DNA of 31,060 bases from CAVDRM01 sp963611355 (GTDB taxonomy: Bacteria > Bacillota > Clostridia > Christensenellales > Aristaeellaceae). Location: NCBI GenBank assembly GCA_963611355.1, contig CAVDRM010000030.1, forward strand, positions 1 to 31,060. Direction: 5' to 3'. Under the pieces are notes generated by a model, which was given only the letters and a program-made list of their open reading frames with translations, was not told the origin of the DNA and did no database searches. The translations under genes and the position numbers were made by a program. This document shows, in pieces, positions 1 to 7,598 of this stretch; within the stretch, counting starts at the first letter, position 1; each line of letters starts with the position of its first letter.

Positions 1-54
1 CGCGAGGGCGGCCACACTGTCGGCGCCGGCGCCGTCACCCGCACGGTGGAATAA
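1..54 (+). CDS. tuf: Elongation factor Tu, C-terminal fragment
   Basis: The first 17 codons in frame 1 read REGGHTVGAGAVTRTVE and then TAA. This matches the conserved C-terminal end of EF-Tu (domain 3, the R-E-G-G-x-T-V-G-A-G motif). EF-Tu brings aminoacyl-tRNA to the ribosome as a GTP complex. The gene is cut by the window edge, so its start, GTPase domain and promoter are not visible. The identification is supported by the next genes (rpmG, secE, nusG, rplK, rplA), the usual order after tuf in many bacteria. Confidence 0.9.
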   Translation, partial: REGGHTVGAGAVTRTVE

Positions 55-130
55 TCCGCTTGAATCAGGGGGCGGGGGAGAATTTCTCTCCCGCAGCCCT
101 GTGACTGACGCAGAAAGAGGTGTTTCCTAA

Positions 131-295
131 ATGGCAGCAAAGGATGCCCGCGCCAGCATCGTGCTTGCGTGCACCGTATGCAAACAGCGCAATTACAACA
201 CCAAAAAGAACCGGAAGAACACGCCCGAACGCATTGAGCTGAGCAAGTATTGCCGCTTCTGCAAGAAGCACACGGCTCACCGCGAGACCAAGTAA
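131..295 (+). CDS. rpmG: 50S ribosomal protein L33 (zinc-binding form)
   Basis: This 54-residue protein carries two CxxC pairs, CTVC near residue 14 and CRFC near residue 42. These are the zinc-ribbon ligands of the C+ type of L33, and the YNTKKN...PERIELSKYC core is typical of the family. L33 sits near the E site of the large subunit. The start ATG at 131 follows an AGAGG-like site in the tuf-rpmG spacer. It lies 76 nt after tuf and 12 nt before secE, so it is probably cotranscribed with both. Many Bacillota also carry a Cys-free paralog that replaces this form under zinc limitation; none is seen here. Confidence 0.93.
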   Translation: MAAKDARASIVLACTVCKQRNYNTKKNRKNTPERIELSKYCRFCKKHTAHRETK

Positions 296-307
296 GGGGT
301 GTAGATT

Positions 308-565
308 ATGGCAGACGAGAAGACCATGCAAAAGGACGTCAAGCCGTCCTTCTGGCAGAAATTTTTGAATTTCTTCAAGAATCTGCCCGCAAAAATTTCC
401 AAGCCCTTCAGGAACATGTGGCACGAGCTGAAAAAGGTCACTTGGCCGACCCGCAAGGATCTGGTCAACTACACCTTGATCGTGCTTGCATTCATGGTGT
501 TCATGGGCGTTGTGATCGGTCTGTTGGACATGGGTTCGACGACTCTGATCAAAGCGCTTCTGTAA
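308..565 (+). CDS. secE: Preprotein translocase subunit SecE
   Basis: An 85-residue protein with an amphipathic, Lys-rich N-terminal half, the SecE signature ELKKVTWPTRKDLVNYT (about residues 40-56) and one membrane segment at about residues 57-79. This is the short single-span SecE usual in Gram-positive bacteria, not the three-span enterobacterial form. It clamps SecY in the SecYEG channel. The ATG at 308 follows an AAGGGGTG site that begins in the rpmG stop region. The secE-nusG pairing that follows is nearly universal and secures the call despite the small size. Confidence 0.95.
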   Translation: MADEKTMQKDVKPSFWQKFLNFFKNLPAKISKPFRNMWHELKKVTWPTRKDLVNYTLIVLAFMVFMGVVIGLLDMGSTTLIKALL

Positions 566-586
566 CCGAACGATTGTCCTCTGGCC

Positions 587-607
587 GCCGCGGGTCTTTT
601 CCGCGGC
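587..607 (+). other. GC-rich hairpin between secE and nusG
   Basis: GCCGCGG (587-593) and CCGCGGC (601-607) form a perfect 7-bp stem with loop GTCTTTT. No T-run follows, so this is not a standard intrinsic terminator. It lies in the 72-nt secE-nusG spacer, just before the nusG ribosome binding site (AAGGAGA). It may stabilise or process the mRNA; that is inference. Confidence 0.5.
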
Positions 608-637
608 GCGCTCAGGGGCAGGCAAGGAGATTCCGAC

Positions 638-1192
638 ATGGCAGATACCGGCGATCGTCCCGGCACGCTGGAATGGTATGTGGTGCATACCTACTCCGGC
701 TATGAGAACAAGGTCAAGGACAACCTCGAAAAGGCCGTTGAGAACAACGGAATGCAGAACCTCATCCAAGAGGTGCGCGTGCCCCTGGAGGAGGTCGTTG
801 AAATCAAGAACGGCAAGCGTGTGACCTCCCAGCGCAAAACCTTTCCCGGCTATGTGCTGGTGCATATGATCATCACCAGCGAGAGCTGGTATGTCGTGCG
901 CAACACACGCGGCGTGACGGGCTTTGTAGGCCCCGAAAGCAAGCCCGTTCCGCTGACAGCGGCCGAGCTGGACGTGATGCTGAACAATACTGCCCACAGG
1001 GTAGAATACAAAATCGCCGTCGGCGAAGATGTTCGCATCCTGTCCGGTCCCCTGGAGAACTTTACCGGCGTGGTCGAAGAGGTCGACCTGCTCCGCCAGA
1101 AGATGCGTGTCCGCGTCAAGATGTTCCTGGGGCGCGAGATGCAGGTGGAGGTCGATTTAGACCAGGTCGAGAAGGTGAAGGACAACGCCTGA
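638..1192 (+). CDS. nusG: Transcription termination/antitermination factor NusG
   Basis: A 184-residue protein of normal NusG length. The N-terminal NGN domain (about residues 8-115) contains WYVVHTYSGYE and the FPGYVLV motif. The C-terminal KOW domain (about 127-180) starts with VGEDVRILSGPLENFTG. NusG binds RNA polymerase across the cleft and modulates pausing, termination and coupling with ribosomes. The ATG at 638 has AAGGAGA about 6 nt upstream. It sits between secE and rplK as expected. No insertion or species-specific domain is present. Confidence 0.97.
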   Translation: MADTGDRPGTLEWYVVHTYSGYENKVKDNLEKAVENNGMQNLIQEVRVPLEEVVEIKNGKRVTSQRKTFPGYVLVHMIITSESWYVVRNTRGVTGFVGPESKPVPLTAAELDVMLNNTAHRVEYKIAVGEDVRILSGPLENFTGVVEEVDLLRQKMRVRVKMFLGREMQVEVDLDQVEKVKDNA

Positions 1193-1255
1193 GCCGGCAC
1201 TTTGACGGGCGACATACAGCCTGCCGACATGCTCATGTGCTTGTCCCGTGTTCCC

Positions 1256-1291
1256 GTGGGAGGCAGACAGTGCCTCTGCCGCCAATACCAC
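1256..1291 (+). promoter_or_regulatory. L1-type mRNA hairpin upstream of rplK
   Basis: GTGG (1256-1259) pairs with CCAC (1288-1291). An asymmetric internal loop (GA on one side, GCCAATA on the other) separates this from an upper stem GGCAGA (1262-1267)/TCTGCC (1275-1280). GUGGGAG opposite AAUACCAC is the shape I associate with ribosomal protein L1 binding sites in rplK-rplA leaders, which mimic the L1 site of 23S rRNA. It ends about 7 nt before the rplK ribosome binding site, so bound L1 could block translation. Family assignment is from memory, not from a covariance search. Confidence 0.72.
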
Positions 1292-1316
1292 AAGTTTTAA
1301 GGAGGTGCCATCCAAC

Positions 1317-1745
1317 ATGGCAAAGAAAATTACCGCCCTCATCAAGCTGCAGGTTCCGGCCGCCAAGGCCACGCCCGCGCCCCCCATCGGTCCTGCGCTG
1401 GGCCAGCACGGTGTGAATATTCCCGGCTTCTGCAAGGAATTTAACGCCCGCACCGCCAAGCAGGAGGGCTTGATTATCCCTGTCGTTATCACTGTTTTCT
1501 CCGACCGTTCCTTTACCTTCATCACCAAGACGCCGCCCGCCCCCGTGCTTATCAAGAAGGCGCTGGGTCTGGATTCCGCCAGCGGCCGTCCCAACAAGGA
1601 CAAGGTTGGCCAGCTGACGCAGGCGCAGGTGCGCGAAATCGCCACCACCAAGATGCCTGACCTGAACGCGGGCTCCATCGAGGCCGCGATGAGCATGGTC
1701 AAGGGCACCGCCCGCAGCATGGGCGTCACCGTCGCTGACGAGTAA
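1317..1745 (+). CDS. rplK: 50S ribosomal protein L11
   Basis: A 142-residue protein with the L11 N-terminal domain (KLQVPAAKATPAPPIGPALGQ, residues about 10-30) and the rRNA-binding C-terminal domain ending in GTARSMGV. L11 forms the stalk base of the GTPase-associated centre. An in-frame ATG exists further upstream at 1248, but the start at 1317 is chosen because TAAGGAGGTG lies 7-8 nt before it and the protein then begins MAKKITALIKLQ as usual. The extended version would translate through the L1-type hairpin. A second such hairpin follows before rplA. Confidence 0.97.
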   Translation: MAKKITALIKLQVPAAKATPAPPIGPALGQHGVNIPGFCKEFNARTAKQEGLIIPVVITVFSDRSFTFITKTPPAPVLIKKALGLDSASGRPNKDKVGQLTQAQVREIATTKMPDLNAGSIEAAMSMVKGTARSMGVTVADE

Positions 1746-1756
1746 CACGGAACAAT

Positions 1757-1785
1757 GTGGGAGGACTTTGCGCCGCTAATACCAC
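1757..1785 (+). promoter_or_regulatory. Second L1-type mRNA hairpin, upstream of rplA
   Basis: GTGG (1757-1760) and CCAC (1782-1785) repeat the lower stem seen before rplK. They again have GA on the 5' side and GCTAATA on the 3' side. The upper stem is shorter and interrupted (GG-A-C against G-CC around loop TTTGC). It ends directly at the AAGGAGG ribosome binding site of rplA, so L1 binding should compete with initiation on its own gene. The likeness to the first site (shared GCCGC/T-AATACCACAAG string) supports a common function. Confidence 0.7.
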
Positions 1786-1800
1786 AAGGAGGATATAAAG

Positions 1801-2490
1801 ATGAAACACGGCAAGAAATATCAGGACAGCAAAAAGCTTATCGATACCACCAGGCTCTATGACCCCGCTGAGGCCGTCGAGCTGGTGAAGCAGACGAGCA
1901 AGGCCAAGTTCGATGAGACCATCGAGCTGTCCATCCGTCTGGGCGTTGACCCCCGCCATGCCGACCAGCAGGTGCGCGGCACCGTCGTTCTGCCTCACGG
2001 CACCGGCAAAAAGGTGCGCGTCCTCGTGTTCGCCAAGGCTGACAAGGCCAAGGAAGCGCAGGAAGCCGGCGCGGACTATGTGGGCGATGCCGATCTGGTC
2101 GCCAAAATTCAGTCCGAGAACTGGTTCGACTTTGACGCCTGCGTCGCCACCCCCGACATGATGGGCACCATCGGCCGCATTGCGCGTCTGCTGGGTCCGA
2201 AGGGTCTCATGCCGAACCCCAAGTCCGGCACGGTGACGATGGATGTGGCCAAGGCCGTCCGTGACATCAAAGCCGGTAAGGTCGAGTACCGCGTTGACAA
2301 GACCTCCATCTGCCACTGCCCCATCGGAAAGGCTTCCTTCGACAGCCAGAAGCTGACGGAAAACCTGACCGCGCTGATGGATGCCATCATCAAGGCGAAG
2401 CCCGCCACCGCGAAGGGCACCTACGTCCGCTCCCTTTACATGAGCACGACCATGGGCCCGTCCATCAAGCTGAACAGCCTGAAGTTCTAA
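1801..2490 (+). CDS. rplA: 50S ribosomal protein L1
   Basis: A 229-residue protein matching the full length of bacterial L1. It has the N-terminal KHGKKYQDSKKLID start, the LGPKGLMPNPKSGTV motif (about residues 128-142) and a C-terminal GPSIKLN close to the end. L1 binds the mobile L1 stalk of 23S rRNA and represses its own operon by binding mRNA. The ATG at 1801 has AAGGAGG about 8 nt upstream. A strong terminator follows 45 nt after the stop, so rplJ and rplL, which often come next, are not part of this transcription unit. Confidence 0.98.
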   Translation: MKHGKKYQDSKKLIDTTRLYDPAEAVELVKQTSKAKFDETIELSIRLGVDPRHADQQVRGTVVLPHGTGKKVRVLVFAKADKAKEAQEAGADYVGDADLVAKIQSENWFDFDACVATPDMMGTIGRIARLLGPKGLMPNPKSGTVTMDVAKAVRDIKAGKVEYRVDKTSICHCPIGKASFDSQKLTENLTALMDAIIKAKPATAKGTYVRSLYMSTTMGPSIKLNSLKF

Positions 2491-2534
2491 GCGAAGGCTT
2501 CTGCTTTCAGCCAAATGGCATAAAAGAAAAAAAC

Positions 2535-2573
2535 AAGCCTCCGGCATGCGAAAACCGTGCCGGAGGCTTTTAT
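2535..2573 (+). terminator. Intrinsic terminator of the rplK-rplA unit
   Basis: A 12-bp perfect stem, AAGCCTCCGGCA (2535-2546) with TGCCGGAGGCTT (2558-2569), is followed by TTAT. An A-rich stretch precedes it. It closes the tuf/rplKA transcription block. Confidence 0.9.
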
Positions 2574-2673
2574 GTGAAAGAGCTTTTACTTTTGTACGTT
2601 GACCTTGAAGGCTGCAATGCCATGCCCGTTTGTTTTATTTTATCAGACAGCCGAAGATTTACAAATCGTTCGG

Positions 2674-2702
2674 TTGTCAAATCTGTGAAAAACTGGTATA
2701 AT
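2674..2702 (+). promoter_or_regulatory. Sigma-A promoter of the LTD protein gene
   Basis: TTGTCA (2674-2679), a 17-bp spacer and a perfect TATAAT (2697-2702) lie 78 bp before the start codon of the lamin-tail-domain gene. The spacing and hexamers are near consensus. Confidence 0.85.
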
Positions 2703-2780
2703 CAAGCCATCGGCCGCACAGGAGGCCGGTGCGTCCGGCGTGTTTTGTCCGGCAATTTCATCAAAAGGAGCATGCATTGT

Positions 2781-3305
2781 ATGAAAAAGACACTTTCCGT
2801 ACTGCTGGCCGTTCTCCTCGTGCTGAGCACATCAGGCGCACTGGCGGTGAGCCGTGAATTCGGCAGCGTGAAAATCAACGAATTTATGGCGTCCAACGGC
2901 GATACCCTGGAGGACAGCTTCGGCGAGGACCCCGACTGGATAGAGCTGTACAACGATTCGGACGAGGACATTGACCTGGAGGGGCTGTGCCTCTCGGACG
3001 GCAAGCGGACGCTGGACAAATTCGTCTTCCCCGCCGGCGCTGTGCTGCCCGCCCGCGGCTATCTGGTGGTCTTTGCCTCCGGCCGCGATACGACCGTGAC
3101 CACGGACGAGGGCAAAACGGAATACCACACCCGCTTTAAGCTGAGCGCGTCGGGCGAAAAGGTAGTCGTTTCCTATCAGGACGTCATCCTGGACATGGTG
3201 AAGTTTGAGCAGCAGGAGAAGGATGTTTCCTATGCCCGTCAGGAGGACGGCTCCTGGGACTTCTGCCATACTCCGACCCCCGGCGCGGCAAACGTTTTTG
3301 AATGA
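2781..3305 (+). CDS. Secreted lamin-tail-domain (LTD) protein
   Basis: A 174-residue protein. Residues 1-23 form a signal peptide (MKKTLSVLLAVLLVLS, cleavage probably after ALA). The rest is a single LTD fold: VKINEFMASN, then DPDWIELYNDSDEDIDLEGLCLSD, FPAGAVLPARGYLVVFASG and a C-terminal TPTPGAAN. The LTD is an immunoglobulin-like domain of extracellular bacterial proteins, often beside nucleases or CotH-like spore kinases; here it stands alone, so a binding or scaffold role is all that can be suggested. An upstream ATG at 2772 is only 1 nt from AGGAG, so 2781 (10 nt from it) is preferred. The gene is monocistronic between its own promoter and a terminator. Confidence 0.85.
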   Translation: MKKTLSVLLAVLLVLSTSGALAVSREFGSVKINEFMASNGDTLEDSFGEDPDWIELYNDSDEDIDLEGLCLSDGKRTLDKFVFPAGAVLPARGYLVVFASGRDTTVTTDEGKTEYHTRFKLSASGEKVVVSYQDVILDMVKFEQQEKDVSYARQEDGSWDFCHTPTPGAANVFE

Positions 3306-3360
3306 TGCGCTGAAGCCGTGCTTCGGATGTCCGAGATAGAAGCCAAAATTGAAACAAAAG

Positions 3361-3391
3361 AAGCTCCGCTGTCTGTCAGACGGCGGAGCTT
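3361..3391. terminator. Bidirectional terminator between LTD gene and fprA
   Basis: AAGCTCCGC (3361-3369) pairs with GCGGAGCTT (3383-3391), extended inward by a T-G pair and GTCT/AGAC to a 3-nt loop. T-residues follow on the plus strand and A-residues precede (TTCTTTTG on the minus strand). The two flanking genes converge on it. Confidence 0.85.
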
Positions 3392-3406
3392 TTGATATGC
3401 GCTCCA

Positions 3407-4567
3407 TCAGGCTTTTGAAAGTTCCTCGGCCATCTGCGCAAGCTGCGCCCTGCTTTCGTCATTCAAGGCGGACTTGATGTGCACGGCGGTCTCAAGGAAG
3501 GTAAGATTTTTACTCGCTTCCAGCATCCGCTGCATGACCTTGGCGGCCTGCGGTGCCCACGATCCGTTTTCGATGAAGCCGACTGTGCGGCTCTGATAAT
3601 TGCGCTCGGTCAGATGCTCGATGAATGTCCGCATCGGCGGAAAAACGTCCGCGTTATAGGTGGTGGCCGCCAGCACCAGCTTTCGGCAGCGGAAGGCGTC
3701 CGCCACGGCCGCAGCCATGTCGCAGCGGGCAAGGTCATACAGGCGGACGTCGCCGCAGCCAAGCGCCCGCAGCTGTTTCGCCAGCTCCTCGGCGGCTTCT
3801 TTGGTGTGCCCGTACACGGAGACATAGGCAATTGTGACATTGTCCGTCTCCGGCTGATAGGACGACCACAGGTCATATAAATGCAGATAATGCTCGAGGT
3901 TTTCGGAAAGCACGGGGCCGTGCAGCGGGCAGATGCGGTCGATGGCAAGCTCCGCCGCCTTTTTCAGCACGGGCTGCACCTGTGCGCCGAATTTGCCGAC
4001 AATACCGATGTAATAGCGCCGCGCTTCGTCGTCCCACGGCTCATCGCAGTCCAGCGTGCCGAACTTTCCGAAGGCGTCGGCGGAAAACAGCGTTTTGTCC
4101 GCTTCGTCGTAGGTCAGCATGACCTCCGGCCAATGCACCATCGGCGCGAGGATGAAGCGGAGCGTGTGCCTGCCCAGCGCCAGCGAGTCGCCGTCCTTGA
4201 CAAGCAGCGTCCGTCCGGTCAAATCAAGGGCGGGGAAGAACGCTTTGAGCATGGGGACGGTGCGGGCGTTGACGACGAATATTGCGCCCGGAAACGCCTC
4301 CGCAAACGCCTGAAGACCCGCCGAATGGTCCGGCTCCATGTGCTGGATAATGAGATAATCCGGCGTGCGCCCCTTGAGGGCGGTGCGCAGCCTGTCCAGC
4401 CACTCGGCGGTAAAATGCGAATCCACGGAATCCAGCACCGCCGTTTTTTCGTCTGAAATCACATAGGAATTATACGAAATGCCGTTGGGGACGCTGTACT
4501 GCCCCTCAAACAAATCCAACTGCCGGTCATTGACCCCGATATACAGGGTGTCGTTTGTCACCTTCAT
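3407..4567 (-). CDS. fprA: Flavodiiron protein (A-type flavoprotein)
   Basis: A 386-residue protein with the two domains of class A flavodiiron proteins. The N-terminal metallo-beta-lactamase-like domain holds the diiron ligands: H-M-E-P-D-H, H in PMVHWPE, D in FSADAFG and H in PLHGPV. The C-terminal flavodoxin domain (from about residue 250) starts with IAYVSVYGHTKEAAE, the FMN phosphate loop, and includes GFIENGSWAP. These enzymes reduce O2 to water and/or NO to N2O in the cytoplasm of anaerobes, with electrons from rubredoxin; no rubredoxin gene is nearby. The track allows an earlier start, but ATG 4567 has GGAGGTGC 7 nt upstream and matches the family N-terminus. Confidence 0.93.
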   Translation of the reverse strand: MKVTNDTLYIGVNDRQLDLFEGQYSVPNGISYNSYVISDEKTAVLDSVDSHFTAEWLDRLRTALKGRTPDYLIIQHMEPDHSAGLQAFAEAFPGAIFVVNARTVPMLKAFFPALDLTGRTLLVKDGDSLALGRHTLRFILAPMVHWPEVMLTYDEADKTLFSADAFGKFGTLDCDEPWDDEARRYYIGIVGKFGAQVQPVLKKAAELAIDRICPLHGPVLSENLEHYLHLYDLWSSYQPETDNVTIAYVSVYGHTKEAAEELAKQLRALGCGDVRLYDLARCDMAAAVADAFRCRKLVLAATTYNADVFPPMRTFIEHLTERNYQSRTVGFIENGSWAPQAAKVMQRMLEASKNLTFLETAVHIKSALNDESRAQLAQMAEELSKA

Positions 4568-4606
4568 CTGACTGCACCTCCAAAAATCAATTGAGCGTAC
4601 CCTAAT

Positions 4607-4634
4607 ATTATACACGAAAAGACGGCCGATTCAA
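4607..4634 (-). promoter_or_regulatory. Promoter of fprA
   Basis: On the minus strand, TATAAT (4612 to 4607) is preceded by TTGAAT (4634 to 4629) with a 16-bp spacer. It lies about 40 bp upstream of the fprA start. The stretch 4635-4787 between this and the next divergent promoter is AT-rich and shows nothing else I can name. Confidence 0.65.
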
Positions 4635-4787
4635 ACATAAAACGACAATGAAATATTATGCCGAAATCAGAGTGATTATGCATAAAAAAGGCTTAATCTA
4701 TAATGCGGATGGAAAAATATTCAATAGCGCCTTCATTCTGCCTTTTTTTACATGAATTATGAATTCTGCGTCAGGGAGAAAAAAATT

Positions 4788-4816
4788 TTGCGCAAAGCGC
4801 ATTTTTCCTGTATAAT
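4788..4816 (+). promoter_or_regulatory. Promoter of the Na/Pi cotransporter gene
   Basis: TTGCGC (4788-4793), a 17-bp spacer and perfect TATAAT (4811-4816). The predicted transcript has a leader of about 125 nt before the ATG at 4950. The leader holds a small CCGC/GCGG hairpin near 4891-4905 but no riboswitch I recognise. Confidence 0.75.
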
Positions 4817-4949
4817 AGGATAGAATGCGGAAGTTTGGGGTTTTGGAAAAGCGCCCGCCTTCAGCAGTATTTTCGTGACGGGAGACAATTTCCGCCGTGA
4901 TTGCGGCGTTTACATAATCACTTTTGTGACCGATATGTAAGGAGGAAAC

Positions 4950-6695
4950 ATGACATTTTTTGATCTGCTCGACCTGTTCGGCGGGATTGCCCTGTTCCTG
5001 CTGGGCATGAAAATGATGGGCGACGCGCTGGAGCAGCGGGCGGGCGGCCAGCTTAAAGCCCTGCTTTCCCGCCTGACCTCCAGCCCCGTCAAGGGCTTTC
5101 TGGTCGGCCTCTTGGCCACGGCTGTCATCCAGTCGTCCGGCGCGACCACGGTCATGGTGGTCGGCTTCGTCAACTCCGGCGTGATGCAGCTTTCGCAGGC
5201 CATCAACGTCATCATGGGCGCGAATGTCGGCACGACCGTGACGGCATGGCTGCTGTCTTTAACGGGCATTCAGGGCGACGGCTTCTTCATCCAGCTCCTC
5301 AAGCCCTCGTCCTTTTCCCCCGTGCTGGGGCTCATCGGCATCATCCTGTATATGTTTGTCAAAAAGGAAAAGCCGAAGCAGACCGGCATGGCGCTGCTCG
5401 GCTTCTCCGTGCTGATGTACGGGATGCAGACCATGTCTTCGTCCGTTGAGCCGCTGAGCCGGGTGCAGGCATTCACGGACTTCCTGCTTCTTTTAAGCAA
5501 TCCCGTGCTGGGCGTGCTGGCGGGCGCTGCCATGACTGCCGTCATCCAGTCCTCCTCCGCCTCCGTCGGCATTTTGCAGGCGCTCTCCGTGACGGGCGTG
5601 CTGACGAACGGCTCGGCAGCGCCCATCATCATGGGGCAGAATATCGGCGCCTGCGTCACCACCCTGCTGGCCTCTGCCGGCGCGAACAAGAACGCCCGCC
5701 GCGCCGCGCTGGTGCATCTGTACTTTAATATCATCGGCACGGTGTTCTGGCTGATTGTTTATTCTGTCGCCGATTTCGTTTTTCATCCCGCCTTCCTTTC
5801 GGCAGCGTCCACGCCGCTTTCCATTTCCATCATTCATTCCTCGTTCAATATCGGCGCTACCGCCCTGCTCCTGCCCTTCGGCAGGCAGCTTGAGCGCCTG
5901 TCCAGGATGAGCATCCGCGACCAGGGAACGGACGAGCGCGCTTTGCTGGACGAGCGCCTCTTTGTGACCCCGACCTTGGCGCTTCAGCAGGCGCACGGCA
6001 TATCCACAGAGATGGAAAAAACCGCCTTCTCCGCCCTGGCGTCTTCGCTTTCCCTGCTGAATGCCTATGATGAAAAGAGTGCGGCGGAAATCAAGAAAAA
6101 AGAGGACGAGACGGACAACTATGAGGATGCGCTCGGCTCGTATCTGGTGAAGCTGTCCGAGCAAAAGCCCGGCGAGGAGGATGTGCGCGGCCTGACCGAG
6201 CTGCTGCGCTTAATCGGCGATTTTGAGCGCATTGCCGACCATGCCGTCAACCTCATGGAATCCGCGCAGGAAAAGCACGACAAAAACCTTCAGTTTTCCG
6301 ATGCCGCGCTGGGCGAGCTGCGCGTTATGTCCGATGCCGTTCTGGAAATCATGCGCCTTTCGCAGGCAGCCTTTGAAACGAACGATTTGTCGCTGGCGCG
6401 GCGCGTGGAGCCGTTGGAGCAGGTGATAGACGACTTGCAGCAGGAGATTCGCACCCGCCATCTTAAACGCCTGACCAACGCGCAGTGCACCATCGAGATG
6501 GGCTTTGTCCTGTCCGACATTCTGACCAACCTGGAGCGCGTCGCCGACCACTGCTCCAACATCGCGGCCTGCGTGTGCGAAATCGCCTCCAACCGCCTGA
6601 ATATGCACGCCTTCACGCATGGCCTCAAGGCAAGCCCGGCCGACTTTGAAAAGATGTACGGGGAGTACAAGAAAAAGTACGCCCTGAACGATTGA
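4950..6695 (+). CDS. Na+/phosphate cotransporter family protein with PhoU-like domain
   Basis: A 581-residue protein. The membrane part (about residues 1-310) contains the two inverted QSS repeats of the NptA/PNaS family, QSSGATTVMVVGF near residue 61 and QSSSASVG near 198, and the GANVGTT and GQNIGAC motifs after them. From about 340 to 560 the protein is soluble and helical with repeated E-R-I-A-D-H (DFERIADHAVN and LERVADHCSN), the metal-binding signature of PhoU domains. It likely imports phosphate with Na+, with the PhoU-like tail regulating it. TAAGGAGGAAAC precedes the ATG. It has its own promoter and is followed 125 bp later by the CBS-domain gene, which also has its own promoter. Confidence 0.92.
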   Translation: MTFFDLLDLFGGIALFLLGMKMMGDALEQRAGGQLKALLSRLTSSPVKGFLVGLLATAVIQSSGATTVMVVGFVNSGVMQLSQAINVIMGANVGTTVTAWLLSLTGIQGDGFFIQLLKPSSFSPVLGLIGIILYMFVKKEKPKQTGMALLGFSVLMYGMQTMSSSVEPLSRVQAFTDFLLLLSNPVLGVLAGAAMTAVIQSSSASVGILQALSVTGVLTNGSAAPIIMGQNIGACVTTLLASAGANKNARRAALVHLYFNIIGTVFWLIVYSVADFVFHPAFLSAASTPLSISIIHSSFNIGATALLLPFGRQLERLSRMSIRDQGTDERALLDERLFVTPTLALQQAHGISTEMEKTAFSALASSLSLLNAYDEKSAAEIKKKEDETDNYEDALGSYLVKLSEQKPGEEDVRGLTELLRLIGDFERIADHAVNLMESAQEKHDKNLQFSDAALGELRVMSDAVLEIMRLSQAAFETNDLSLARRVEPLEQVIDDLQQEIRTRHLKRLTNAQCTIEMGFVLSDILTNLERVADHCSNIAACVCEIASNRLNMHAFTHGLKASPADFEKMYGEYKKKYALND

Positions 6696-6765
6696 GCGGA
6701 CGGCGGAGACCTGGCCGCTGCCCGAGCCCTGCTGAATCCATGACCGTTCTTCTCGGAACTTTCAC

Positions 6766-6794
6766 TTGCATCCGGCCGGAAATTCCGTTATGAT
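6766..6794 (+). promoter_or_regulatory. Promoter of the CBS protein and malic enzyme genes
   Basis: TTGCAT (6766-6771), 17-bp spacer, TATGAT (6789-6794). The predicted leader before the ATG at 6821 is only about 20 nt and holds the GGGAGG ribosome binding site. Confidence 0.7.
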
Positions 6795-6820
6795 AAAGGC
6801 ATGGCAAGGGAGGCGGCGAA

Positions 6821-7519
6821 ATGGACAACGCGGAGAAATTTCTGAACCTGTACAAGTCGCTGGAGGAGGCGCTGGAAACGCGCTATCGCGAGCGCGGTCA
6901 GAGCGCGTCCTCGCCCGTTTCGCAGTATTTGAAGGAGAGGGAGGCAGAACCCTTCCGAAACGACTTGGATCTGTGCCGTCAGGTGCGCAATCTCCTGTCG
7001 CATACGGCGGCTGTGGACGGCGAAACGCCCGTGCAGCCCGCCGATGCGCTGATTCGCGTGCTGCGGGAGGTGCTTGACTTTGTGGAGCGCCCGCCGCTGG
7101 CCGTCGAGTATGCGACCCCCTATGACGCGCTGCTCAGGGCGCAGCCGGACGACCTCGTCATGCCCGTGATGAGCAGGATGGTAGACTGCGGCTTTTCCCA
7201 TGTGCCTGTCATGCGCGGGCGGCTCGTGCTGGGCGTGTTCAGCGCCTCCACGCCGTTTTCGCTGCTCATTACGGGGCGCACGCCGCCGATTGACGAACAG
7301 ACGGAGATGAGCGCTTTAAGCAGCCTGACGCGCATCGACCAACACCTGACGGAGCGGTTTCTGTTCGTGCCGGACGGCATTTCCGTGCCGGAGGCGCAGC
7401 GCCTGTTCACATTGGACAGAAAGCGCGAAAAGCGCCTCGCCGCGCTGTTTTTGACCTCGAACGGACAGCAGAGCGGGGACTTGACCGCCATGATGACCCC
7501 GTGGGATTTTGTGAAGTGA
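6821..7519 (+). CDS. CBS-domain protein with helical N-terminus
   Basis: A 232-residue soluble protein. Residues 1-95 are mostly charged and helical and resemble N-terminal regions of uncharacterised CBS proteins (EKFLNLYKSLEEALETRY, then DLCRQVRNLLSH). From about residue 90 there is a CBS pair: ATPYDALLRAQ...SRMVDCGFSHVPVMRGRLVLGVFS is a clear first motif, and FLFVPDGISVPEAQRLF...KRLAALFLTSNGQQSGDLTAMMTPWDF a more degenerate second one. CBS pairs usually bind adenine nucleotides and act as energy sensors. GGGAGG lies about 7 nt upstream of the ATG. Malic enzyme begins 79 bp downstream on the same strand without a clear terminator, so regulation of carbon flux is possible but unproven. Confidence 0.75.
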   Translation: MDNAEKFLNLYKSLEEALETRYRERGQSASSPVSQYLKEREAEPFRNDLDLCRQVRNLLSHTAAVDGETPVQPADALIRVLREVLDFVERPPLAVEYATPYDALLRAQPDDLVMPVMSRMVDCGFSHVPVMRGRLVLGVFSASTPFSLLITGRTPPIDEQTEMSALSSLTRIDQHLTERFLFVPDGISVPEAQRLFTLDRKREKRLAALFLTSNGQQSGDLTAMMTPWDFVK

Positions 7520-7598
7520 CGCGGCGCCCGGAAACGCGAAGATACCAAAGCCCGCTGTCTGACGGGCGGCGGCGCATACCAATCATGAGGTGAAGCAA

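Noticed and set aside
1157..2547. Long minus-strand frames opposite rplK and rplA
   Set aside because: They are antisense shadows of ribosomal protein genes with strong codon bias and have no ribosome binding sites or recognisable products.
4823..4949. Riboswitch in the Na/Pi cotransporter leader
   Set aside because: The leader of about 125 nt has a small CCGC/GCGG hairpin only; no conserved riboswitch core was recognised.
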